In this document: positions 23,937 to 34,279 of the stretch, piece after piece
How positions within the stretch are numbered: the stretch's first letter is position 1
How the letters are laid out: each line of letters begins with the position of its first letter
Assembly (NCBI GenBank): GCA_024516035.1
Contig: CM044958.1
Location: 8,204,771 to 8,268,770, forward strand
Length of the DNA: 64,000 nucleotides
Direction: 5' to 3'
DNA from: Bactericera cockerelli
Lineage: Eukaryota; Arthropoda; Insecta; Hemiptera; Triozidae
Position numbers and translations under genes: made by a program
The notes under the pieces: generated by a model
Database searches by the model: none
Told to the model about the DNA's origin: nothing
Seen by the model: only the letters and a program-made list of their open reading frames with translations

Positions 23937-24880
23937 GTGCAGACAGCTTTAAGGTCACCCTGGCTACACGAAGCTCATATTCAACTAAGTGCAGACCCAG
24001 CTCTATTCGGACTACCAGACGCGTATTCCACCGAAATTCCGGAGCTTCATTCGGCTGAATCCGGATACGTTCGGCTGAATTCGGATACTTTCGGCTGATT
24101 TCGGATACTTTCGGCAGAACACGGATACTTTCGCCTGAATTCGGACACTTTCGGCTGAATTCGGACACTTTCGACTGAATCGGATATTTTCAGCAGGAAC
24201 ACGGATACTTTCGGCTGAAATCGGATACTTTCGGCTAGATGCTGACCATTTCGGTTGAATCCACTTAAATAGTCATCAGTGTTACACGAAGCTCATATTC
24301 AACTAAGTCCAGACAGCTCTATTCGGACTACCAGACGCGTATTCCACCGAAATTCCGGAGCTTCATTCGGCTGAATCGGGATACGTTCGGCTGAATTCGG
24401 ATGCTTTCGGCTGAATTCGGATACTTTCGGCTAGATGCTGACCATTTTGGCTGAATCCACTTGTAGAAAGAGTCATCAGTGTTATACGAAGCTCATCTTC
24501 AACTAAGTGCAGACAGCTCTATGCGGACTACCAGACTACTTGTATTCCACCGAAATTCCGGAGCTTCATTCGGCTGAATCCGGATACTTTCGGCTGAATT
24601 CGGATACTTTCGGCTGAATTCGGATACTTTCGGCAGAACTCGGATACTTTCGGCAGAACACGGATACTTTCGGCTGAATCCGGATACTTTCGGCTGAATT
24701 CGGATACTTTCGGCTGAATTCGGATACTTTCGGCTGAATTCGGACACTTTCGGCTGAATCGGATACTTTCAGCAGAACACGGATACTGTCGGCTGAAATC
24801 GGATACTTTCGGCAGAACTCGGATACTTTCGGCTAGACGCTGACCTTTCCGACTGAATCCACTTCTAGAGAGAGTCATCA
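23899..24880 (+). repeat. stop-codon duplication and 21-bp minisatellite in pellino 3'UTR
   Basis: The segment from ggtcaccctggctacacgaa to the stop and gtgcagac is repeated at once (about 23952-23998). The larger block ttacacgaagctcatattca plus the following ttcggctgaattcggatact array restarts near 24281 and 24482. The inner 21-bp unit has a multiple-of-three length, which explains long open frames on the minus strand; these are not taken as genes. Confidence 0.9.
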
Positions 24881-25227
24881 GTAATGAACCCACAGCCGAA
24901 TTTTAGTAGCGGTACACTAAACTCATGTTGTTGTTGTTGTTGTTCAACAAACTCATTTTCAACCAAGTCGGTAGAGCTTTATTTCGCTAAACCATTTTCT
25001 CTGGCCGAATCGGGATCTTTTTGGTTGATCTTAGATTTTCCCTCCGAAAACCAAGTTTTTCTTTTGTTGGTAAAACCCACCACTGCAAAATTATTTGGGC
25101 ACACAAAACTCAACTGAATCGCCAAACTTTATTGGTGGTATCAGGGAGTGTTATCTGACCGATCGGGTGTTTTAGGTAATATCCGAGTCTTTTTGACTTA
25201 TTCAATAGTTTGGCTGAGTTATACCCG

Positions 25228-25361
25228 GCCGGCTTGATCGATAAGGCGGCGGACTTGTAACCTGGAGGTCGGTGGTTCAGGTCCCGATTTCAGCGTAGAT
25301 TCAGTAAAGCGAGTTTGAGTAGTTGTGACGTCACGAAAGTGATTAACACAAATATGATAAT
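25228..25361 (+). mobile_element. family A SINE
   Basis: ggcttgatcgataaggcggc to acacaaatatgataa, in the probable pellino 3'UTR. Confidence 0.8.
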
Positions 25362-25595
25362 GTATGAGAACTATGATTTGGAACTTTCACTTCCCGTTCC
25401 TTGATGAAGGAAAAGTTACAAAGAAAAAGCTAAAGTTATTATTTCTTTTTTGTGTTTTATCTGACCGACAGAGTTCTCAATGTGTGTTAGAGTTTGTATT
25501 ATTTTTTTTTTGTCTACACCTCAACTCACCTCGTATGACATCACGTTTTTCGTGGGATCTTTCCATATCTGGAATCTTTCGATGATAGTCGAAAG

Positions 25596-25726
25596 ACTAC
25601 CTCAGTAGCTTCATCGATGAGGCGGCGGACTTGTAATCCGGAGGTCGGTGGTTCGAGTCCCAAGTTAAGTCGAGTTTTTGAGTAGTTGTGATATCACGAT
25701 TGTGATTAACACAAATATGATAACTT
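25596..25726 (+). mobile_element. family A SINE
   Basis: ctcagtagcttcatcgatga to acacaaatatgataac, in the probable pellino 3'UTR. Confidence 0.75.
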
Positions 25727-25734
25727 TCAATCAC

Positions 25735-25887
25735 TTAACCCTTAGACGACCGGGTGTACCACCGGTGGTACACGCACGTTCGTACGGAATGGACCGGGTG
25801 TACCACCGGTGGTACACAATGTCGGAGTATTATCGCCGGTCCCACAAGAGAATTCACGAAATGCCATGCCGGTCGTCTAAGTGTTAA
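25735..25887. mobile_element. TTAA-flanked MITE, copy 1
   Basis: The ends TTAACCCTTAGACGACCGG and, inverted, TTAACACTTAGACGACCGG carry a TTAA target duplication as in piggyBac-type elements. Inside, the perfect palindrome GTGTACCACCGGTGGTACAC occurs twice. Confidence 0.8.
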
Positions 25888-26519
25888 GTTCTTACGATGA
25901 GAAGAATCTTCTGATTTCTGGAATCTTCCTATAACTGAAATCTTTCGATTAAAGGAATCTTCCGATTTCTGTGTTTTTCGTGCGAGTTGACTGTTGAACC
26001 GACACAGATTTTATTTATACGATTTACTCCACTGTGTGTTTGTGTACAAAATAGTATAGGTCGGGACTCAGGCGTCCCTGTACAGTGTAAATAGAGATAG
26101 CTTATTTATTAGGTTTTAATAGTGAAATTCATAGTGTATACAAGAATCATGAAATTGAACTAACATTTCGAGCGAAATTAACAGACAAATCGTGGTCACA
26201 AGTTAGGACTTTAGCCTTAGTTTTGTATAATGTATATGTCTCTTTATTTGTATAGACGTTCTTCACACCTCGGCCGAAGTGTTTGATATTTTTCACCAAT
26301 AAATGAGACTTTGTTTATACTGATCGAGTACAGGGACTCTTTAGTCTCATTCTTGCAGGATAAACACAGTATCGTACTGTAGTGTCCCCACTTAAGTGGT
26401 GTACACCAACCACACACTGTCTATTCTCATAACGACATTATTTCTCCTAATCTCAACATTGACCCTCACACTCCAATAAGAGTGGGAGTTTTGAATGTTG
26501 GGAGTAAGAGAGGATTTTA

Positions 26520-26732
26520 CCTGTCCCGGTAGCTCAGTGGTAAAGGCGGCACTCGGTGAATCCAGAGATTCCAGAAGTCGTGGGTTCGAAATCCAGCCGG
26601 GACATGAGAAGTTATCCTCCCATTTGGGATTTTTACCACGTAATAATACGTCTTGAGCTTACTACTGGAATAATGGGACTTTAATAGTCCTTATCGGGCA
26701 GTATAAAAAAGGCGATGTTATTATTATTATTA
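26520..26732 (+). mobile_element. family B SINE
   Basis: ctgtcccggtagctcagtgg to the (TTA)n tail at 26718-26732. Confidence 0.85.
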
Positions 26733-26939
26733 CTACCTCTCGGGCGCTCGTACGAAAAAAAAGTCCCCGCTTAATACAATACGCAAAATGTAGACTGAAG
26801 TCCACAGAGGTACAGTTGAAGTGTATATTAATTCCGCTCTTGGGTTGTAACTTTAAGAAAATGTACAATGTATATACGAAGGGCCAAATTACAAGGATCT
26901 CGACTGTGAAGGTGACTTTAAATACTGAGAGGTTGGAAA

Positions 26940-27080
26940 ACCGATCTCGGTAGCTTGATCGGTAAGGCGGCGAACTTGTAACCTGCAGGTCGTTGGTTCA
27001 AGTCCCGGTTTCAGTGAAGATTTTGTAAACAGGGCTTGAGTAGTTGTGATATCACGAAATTGATTAACACAAATATGATG
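26940..27080 (+). mobile_element. family A SINE
   Basis: ccgatctcggtagcttgatc head and complete tail. Confidence 0.75.
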
Positions 27081-27482
27081 AAAAAAAATTTACTACTGAG
27101 TGGTTGGTCAAATTTTAAAAAAATAATCTGTCATTATCCGAGAAGTAAAATTACAAACAAATAGTTTTCGGGAATGACAATTCCGGCCCTAATCAGGTTG
27201 GGTGAGGTTAAAGTAGCCAGTGTGATTCTCACCGAGTTGCGGCTAAAACCACTCCTGAAATGATATCTAGGATGGTTATCAGGGAAAATTTTCGAGCCTA
27301 GGCATTGGATCTGGGCGGCCATACAATCCTTGCACTACCGGGAGATAGGTGTCCCATTCTTATGGACACGAAATTCTGCTGTGAGTTTGAAAGTAATAGC
27401 AATTGCTCAATGCAAACTCCCCTGTTTTCGGTGAAAAAGGGAAAATAAGTTTTTTTTTTTGTTTAGTTTTTACGTCCCCTTC

Positions 27483-27632
27483 AACAGCTAGATCATCTCT
27501 ACACGAGGGTGTTACCCTCCATTGGCAGGAAGCTCACAAACCTGCTACCCACATTGACCTGACACAGCCTGAGTTGGGACGGAGTGCCAGGCATTACGAA
27601 GTCTTCACCTCGCTGGACGTTGCTTGACTTAC
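27483..27632 (-). mobile_element. 5S-type SINE, inverted
   Basis: Contains gtgttaccctccattggcag and cctcgctggacgttgcttga, the inverted body and head of the family. Confidence 0.6.
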
Positions 27633-27887
27633 GTGATCCTACGAGAGCCATCGACGTCGGCAAAAAAAGTTATTGAAAAAATCTACATTTCTTTTTTCTC
27701 TCTCTCTCTAAAATTGGAACCAAACATTCTGCATACTTCACCGTTGTCTAATTTAACCCTCCGCCCTTGTCAAATTTGGCCCTCAGAAACTATGTATAGT
27801 AGGCTAGGGTACGCTTACAAATATCAGTGTGTAGTGTCAAGTATACTAGCGAGGTTTGCTTATTTATGAATTAATAAATGAAAAAAG

Positions 27888-28083
27888 GTGCACTAGTAGT
27901 CAAGTGGTTAACGTGCTAGTCAATCTAGGTAGCGTAGGGGTCCGTTGGTTCGAATCCCACACAGTGCATTAATTTGAGTTTGTGACTACACAATTATAAA
28001 TAAGACTCTGAGGGTTAGGTGGTAGAAAATGCTTTGAGCATTAAACTCGCCTGGTGGTTACCTTTCACTAAAGAGTATTATTA
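27888..28083 (+). mobile_element. family C SINE
   Basis: gtgcactagtagtcaagtgg to ctttcactaaagagtatta. Confidence 0.8.
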
Positions 28084-28481
28084 ATTCATGAATATTTTTA
28101 TTTATTTGAACACAGGTACATAAAACAAGGTTTATGACTCTGTTACTATATGCACCTACTTACACCTACCTGTTGGCATAATGGGACCACCTTTCTTGCG
28201 CTGACAGTCTAAATAAAGCACTACTAATATTTATAACTCTATTTTGACGAATTAAAAACAGAAGAACGCACAAAAAGACTGGTGGTTGAATGATGTTAAG
28301 GGTGGTAATCAAGGAAGCGTGGGGATTCGTCAGTTCGGGTCCCACCCAATGCATCTTTCCTTATAGCTATGTACTTGAGAAATTTGACCACTTAAATGTT
28401 GCCACCTAAATAACTGCTGGAATATAGGGACTCGTAAGTCCTATTCGAGCAGATAAGTATTTTCTTTGGGTTTGAGATTTT

Positions 28482-28622
28482 CAAGCCTGATTGATAAGGC
28501 GGTGGACTTGTATTCCGGAGGTCGGTGGTTCGAGTTCCAAGCTCAGCAAAGATTTAGTAATAAAGATATAGAATTATGAGTCATTGTGATATCACATCGT
28601 GATGGACACAAATATTATGATA
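28482..28622 (+). mobile_element. family A SINE
   Basis: caagcctgattgataaggcg head, with a diverged tail. Confidence 0.65.
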
Positions 28623-29202
28623 GCTCTTGTAGGTTTCCTAGTTCACTCTACCAATACACTGATGTTTTTAAGTCGCTCGTTTTTCTTCAGTAACAAAAAA
28701 ATGGTGAATTTTACCTAGCATAGACGAACTCAAGATAAGGATATGGATTTTTACTTCTTCTTTTTTTCTTTTTTTTTTTTTAATCGCTTTTTCTTCTAAT
28801 TCTTCTTCTGGTACCATACGAACTTTGTCATATTTGTAATGGCGATTTGGTCTCGTGCTTTTTATTTACCCTGAATTTTTTTAATTGCGTTTTGGTGTTA
28901 TAGTCTGTAAATTTATAAGTTGACTTGATTACACGTTGAATAATTTTAGCACAACTGAGTTAGGTTCTCGAAATCGAAATATGCGAGGTAGTATCATAGC
29001 AAAATTTAACAAGTTGTAAGTTGGTTTGAGATGGCAAAGATTAGCCCATCAGGGCTTCGACCAATATTAACCCATTGATTAATGTGGCCTCGACACAAAT
29101 GATTTTTTTTTCTTTCATTATTAGAACAGCTATGAATTAAATTAATAAAATCATGTTTAAAACTTATTTAAAAAATTAGAATACTTTACAACAAATTTTA
29201 CA

Positions 29203-29342
29203 GCCAACCTCGATAGCTGGATCGATGAGGCGGCGGACTCGTAACCTGGAGGTCGATGGTTCGAGTCCCGAGTTCCGCGATAATTTAGTAAGGCGAGTTT
29301 GAGCGACATCGCGATTGTGGTTAACACAAATATGATAACTTC
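29203..29342 (+). mobile_element. family A SINE
   Basis: caacctcgatagctggatcg head and ggttaacacaaatatgataa tail. Confidence 0.7.
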
Positions 29343-29925
29343 GAGTTAAACGTAAGCTAGTTTTGTCTCGTTTGTTTAAACATAATGTTTGATCATCTTC
29401 ATGATAACTTGAGTTAAACATAAGCTAGTTTTGTCTCGTTTGATTAGACATAATGTTTGATCATCTTCATCCCAGGTTTGAAAACAACACTCGCAGTTCA
29501 CATTTTAATGTAGTGGGCTACGAATAAGGAGGTTACAGTTCGAGACCTTAAAATGTATCAAATTTAACCAAATTCGTAGATAAAATTCGACTTAATACAT
29601 ACATTCATATTTACAATAAAAATATTTCGAGTATTTCACCCAATAATATTTATACTCTGAGGGCCAGGTGGTAGAAAGTGCTTTGAGCATTAATCTCGCC
29701 TAGTGGTTATTTTCCACTAGAAGGCCCATTATTATCATTACATATTACACTGATGAGAATTTTTATTTTTTACTATCATTTACCAGCTCTTTCTTTTTCC
29801 TCTTTTTAAGTCCTAATGTATTTTTCAGGAAAAACAAATAAAAACGAAAATTTATCAAGGCTGCTGATAATGCCTATACTATTCTCTTCATTTGATAATA
29901 TTATCTTATCTATCCTATCGGCTAA

Positions 29926-30053
29926 GGGCAAAATTAATTGTCAGAATCTGATTCATACGTTTGAGTCAGGTGTTAATTTTGCATTTAAAAAAATACGTAA
30001 ATTCAATACTTAAGTCCTCAGATATATTACAAAATGTCTATTAATTTCGCCCT
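29926..30053. mobile_element. short MITE (GGGCRAAATTAAT ends), copy 1
   Basis: The ends gggcaaaattaattgtc and attaatttcgcccta are inverted. Related copies occur at 31.3 and 38.2 kb. Confidence 0.5.
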
Positions 30054-31345
30054 AACACTAGGAAGTCTCGCTATGCCAACGGTCGAAAAAGACTTCTAAT
30101 ATTTATTTTGTTACATCTCTTCCACAGTTTAATTTCCTGTCTTTTGCTTCGTTGAGCTAACTGAAAATCACCCAAGGTAGATTGAAGGATCTGTTGTTTT
30201 TATGTATAATTGTGTTTGTAATTTTGGTGTTTTCACAGTAACTTGTTTTATTTAGACATAATTTTGCTGTTATTCTTAGTGTACGTCTGAGGGAGTCAGT
30301 ATGAGCTTCTACATGAACTTTTTTTAAAGAACTTATTTTAAAAAGTGTCACACAATTCTCTTTTAGTGATTCTGGCATTCTGACCCAACCCAGGCTGGGT
30401 GAGGGTAATGTGGGTAGCAGGTTTGTGAGTTTCCTACGAATGGAGGGTCACACCCCCGTCGTGATATGACTATGCAGTAGAAAGAGACGTTAAAGCCTAA
30501 AAAATCCATACCTTACCTAAAAAGAAAATAAAAACAAGACGATTCATAGAGATTTAATATCGATTTCAAACTTAGAAGTTTATGAGAATGAAAAAAGAGG
30601 ATTTGTTTTTATGTACCTACTTATAACAATTGTAACATACCTAGAAGTCAAAATTCCTGTCAAATATATCGGAAGTTAAAAAAAAAATCTGCCTCTCTCA
30701 GAAGCACTGGTAAAGTTCCAGAGAATGTGTGTGTGTTGTTTTCCACTATTGAATTAATTTTATCTTTTTCTGTGCAATATCGAATTATAAATATCTGTGT
30801 GGATTTCGTCACTAAGATAATGTAACCATTAACAGATCACGAGAGTGAATTGTTTAAAAATATCCAAATTAAAAAAAAACCATCTCAGTATATCATGTCC
30901 ATTAAATTGTTCTACAAATATTTATCGAACCCAGAAACGTCAAATTGTTCCTATTTTCTGACGAGACAAAAAAAATCATACAATGAGCAACTTTGGACTA
31001 AATGTGAGTATAATGATTCACACAGTATATTTACCCTCGTTATAGGGTGTACACACATTCCTGCAACGTCTTACTGGTGTCTCGGGTACCTCTATACTTC
31101 TAATGCGAGTGCAGTTGTTTAACATTACTGCCTCCCTGTTCTTTTGTGTTCGTAACTTAAACTAAGTATACTTTTGTGTAGAAATTTTTGTTTAAAAAAA
31201 AATGAAAAAAGCACGGTAAAAATTTCCCATTTATTATTCGTCTACGTATATAAGAGAAATGTTTTTCCTTTTCTTTTTGTTTGGTTTCATTTTCTTTTAT
31301 TTTATTTTTTATTGTATAAAGTAAAGAAAATACTTCCGATTTCTA

Positions 31346-31475
31346 GGGCGAAATTAATAGACAAATTCTATATCACAAGTCATTGCTAAGCGTCGGTTTT
31401 CCCTATCTTACACAGTACGCAATCCGTGACTTAGCGGCACAGAGGTATGACAAAAACGTCTATTAGTTCCGCCCT
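31346..31475. mobile_element. short MITE, copy 2
   Basis: gggcgaaattaatagacaaa at one end and the inverted gtctattagttccgccct at the other. The inside shares cggttttccctatctt and gcacagaggtatgac with copy 3. Confidence 0.65.
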
Positions 31476-31736
31476 TAATATTCTCGGAAGTAAAAGAAAA
31501 TTGCATAAAAATAGCTAGTTAATCATGTAAAGTGTTTTAGAGAGTTCCACAATTCTTGTGATTTTTTTTTTTTTTTTTTTTCTGAAGAAGTTTTGGTCAC
31601 ATTGTGTTTTATAATTCTTTATCTCGAAATTTTGTTAATATTTTTTTTTATTTTTTAGTCACATCTTTGACGGCTGCAGATTTATTGAGATATTTATGGC
31701 CGGATCTTTCATGTACCTACTAATACACAGAGCAAT

Positions 31737-31960
31737 CGACTTCAGTAGCTCGATCGATAAGGCGGCGGACTTGTAACCTGGAGGTCGGTGGTTCAAGTCC
31801 CGGTTTCAGCATAGATTTAGTAAAGCGAGTTTGAGTGGTTGTGACATCACGAAAGTGGTTAACACAAATATGATAACTTTAAACTTGAAACTTACACAGA
31901 GCCGGGACCTGGGCAGTGGGCAGTGACATCTCGACCCGGCCATTAGGTGTTTCATTTTTT
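31737..31960 (+). mobile_element. family A SINE with extended 3' part
   Basis: After the usual tail comes acttacacagagccgggacc / ccggccattaggtgtttcat, also present after the copy at 34.9 kb, so this is a longer subfamily. Confidence 0.75.
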
Positions 31961-31971
31961 TTTTTTTTTTT

Positions 31972-32116
31972 TTTTAAGTAAGTGTTCCCCGGAACCGCTT
32001 TCGCATTACTTCAGGGCACTTTACCTTTACATCCATGCCATTCCGGAAACGGAAAATTTCGGTCAGAATTTTCCGCTCCGACCGGAATTCAAACCCGCAA
32101 CTTCCGGGTCAGTGTA
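31972..32116 (-). mobile_element. family F SINE, inverted
   Basis: cggaaccgctttcgcattac to tcaaacccgcaacttccggg. Confidence 0.65.
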
Positions 32117-33309
32117 ACCGCACTTGATTTTAACCTATAAAACGAATTTTCATCCTTTAAGGAAACCCTGGTACTATTTTTTCACTTTTCAAAAATCACT
32201 TTAGACGAATCTACATAATTATGTACCCATCTATCTTTGAAAAATCTCTCTTTTCCATTCATTTTTTATATCACAAAATCGCGAAAATCCGCAATACTTC
32301 TGTCTCATTCTCACCTGTATTCACTCTTCGCTTTGGTAGGAAATTTCCTTCAATGGACTTTCTTATAATTTTAATTTTTACTCTGTACATAATTTTTATT
32401 TATTATAAACCAAATTGATTTAGACAGTGAGAGCTCCTGAATTGTCTAAGGACCGGTTGAGAAAACCAAACGTCAAGTCGAAAATGAATTCATGCGTTCA
32501 GATGCAGTTTCTAACTTGTACAGCGTAGACATTTTTAAATGCATCATTTTTCAAACTATGAGGTATCATTTTAGATTTCGAAAAAAATTGTTTGCTTTGC
32601 AAAATATTTTTGTATTAGATTTATTTTATTCCTCCGATTTTTTTTTAATGAGGAAAAAAAATATATTTCTGTGTTTTCGAAATAAAAAATCACATTTATG
32701 TGAATAATCATAACAGTAATAGTTTTATGTTTTATTTTCTAGTATATTTCTTAGTTTAGGTATTTTTGGTTTAAGGTCATAAGGTATATAGGTTATACGT
32801 CTAGCTAGGGGACTATAAACAGGGAGTAGACCAGCATTGGCTTGGTTTTGGGGGCCCTTGTCAATATTATTAGCCTCCTTGTAAAGAAAGTGGTAGAAGT
32901 GCTGAGTCATTCCTCCACTGTCTGGCTACCATCGTTCACGATAACGCCACCCTATAATATTTCATTGGTCATTTCATACACAAACGAGAGATTCACACTC
33001 CTCTATTTGCTGGACTTTCCTAAACCACATTGGCCTGAACATAAACCTCTGTACTTTACATAAATACGAACGGACGGCAGTGGGAATTGACAGCATCCTA
33101 AGGGTTCAAACCTGGGGTTACGCACCAAGTACTAACCTCACTGGACGTTGCTTAACTTCAGCGATCTTACGAAAACTGATGTGACAATTGTGACTTATAA
33201 ACCTTTTTTTGATATTTATTTACAGAAGAGACTTAACAATCAGAGTCCTTGCTCCTTTTAAACTATTTTTTTTCTCAATGTCTATTTCATTACTAACAAG
33301 TTATCAGCC

Positions 33310-33535
33310 AGCGTTGATTGCACCAGTTCTCATTCTGTCACTGAAGTTGAGCAACGTCCAGCGAGTTTAGGACTTGGATAGCTGACCATTCTAAATTGAA
33401 GCCTTGTGATGCTGGCTATTCCCGGCCCACTCAGGCTGGATGAGGTTAATTTGAGTAGCTGGGTTGTGAGTTTCCAGCGAATGGAAGGTAAAACCCCGGT
33501 CGTAATGTGACCATGCAGTTGAAAGCGACTTTATT
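33310..33535 (+). mobile_element. 5S rRNA-derived SINE
   Basis: Shows cactgaagttgagcaacgtc, cttggatagctgacc, the shared body and the tail atgcagttgaaagcgacttt. Confidence 0.7.
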
Positions 33536-33804
33536 ATGAGCTGGTTGGAGCTCCACAAGAGAAGCCCAAATTATCACACCAACCTCTATTAGATCTATTG
33601 TGTAGTCTGGCTGGACATTTAACAGGGAGGAGACCAGTGTTTCCCTAAAGGACTATAAATAGTGAATAGACTACCAACCCTTACAAGCCGCAGTTTCCTA
33701 AGGGTTTAATAGCTTATAAAGAATAAGTCCAAGTCCTTACGATGGTTGATCGCACATGGAAATATGTGATTTAGGACGAGCCAACTTTGAAATAAAGTTT
33801 CCTG

Positions 33805-34018
33805 TCTGTCCCAGTAGCTTAGTGGTAAAGGCGGCACTCTGTGAATCCAGAATTTGCAGAGGTCGTGGGTTCGAAACCCCGCGGGACATATGGACAAGTT
33901 ATCCTCCCATTTGGGATTTTTACCACATGATAATATTATGTCTTGGGCTTCCTGCTGGAATAATGGGAGTTAATAGTCCTGATCGGACAGTATAAATAAG
34001 GCGATATTATTATTATCA
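33805..34018 (+). mobile_element. family B SINE
   Basis: ctgtcccagtagcttagtgg to aaggcgatattattattatc, downstream of the CDK20 stop. Confidence 0.8.
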
Positions 34019-34111
34019 TTCCCCTCTCCAGCTGTAGCCAAGCTGGCTACAACAGATATACCTATTGTGACCAATAAAATTAGTCTGTCAGACTTCAAAA
34101 AAAAAAGCTCT

Positions 34112-34279
34112 CTACTTGTCATAAATACGAACGAACTCCTCGAAAAGTTCCTCAATGGCCTTGGCAGATTCCCCTGCCTCTTCCTGTTTGAGTATCTCTC
34201 TGTGGTTGCTCTCTGGCTTAGGAAGGTCCCGCTCCAGACAGGGGAGGGGGTGGGTGAAGAAGTACTTGTGAAGCAGAGC
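34112..34279 (-). CDS. CDK20: CDK20 terminal exon
   Basis: 168 nt from acceptor ctgttctcag to the stop. It encodes [40 protein letters not shown] and [23 protein letters not shown] corresponds to ALLHQYFF of vertebrate CDK20. The acidic tail is shorter and diverged. Confidence 0.93.
   Translation of the reverse strand, partial: ALLHKYFFTHPLPCLERDLPKPESNHREILKQEEAGESAKAIEELFEEFVRIYDK

Larger units (their letters stand above)
23937..26320 (+). promoter_or_regulatory. probable pellino 3'UTR with poly(A) signal
   Basis: The stretch after the stop holds the repeat block, two SINE copies, a TTAA MITE and about 450 bp of ordinary AT-rich sequence. An AATAAA lies at 26298-26303. A TGTAAATA, a perfect Pumilio-type element, is at 26086-26093. 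Extent of the UTR is inferred; no transcript evidence is available. Confidence 0.4.
28625..33300. other. AT-rich intergenic DNA
   Basis: Apart from the SINEs and MITEs listed, I see only low-complexity T-rich sequence and short chance frames between the pellino and CDK20 3' ends. Confidence 0.6.

Noticed and set aside
24499..24893. Minus-strand frames with a repeated SEFSRKYPNSAESIR peptide
   Set aside because: They come from the 21-bp minisatellite in the pellino 3' region, antisense to the gene.
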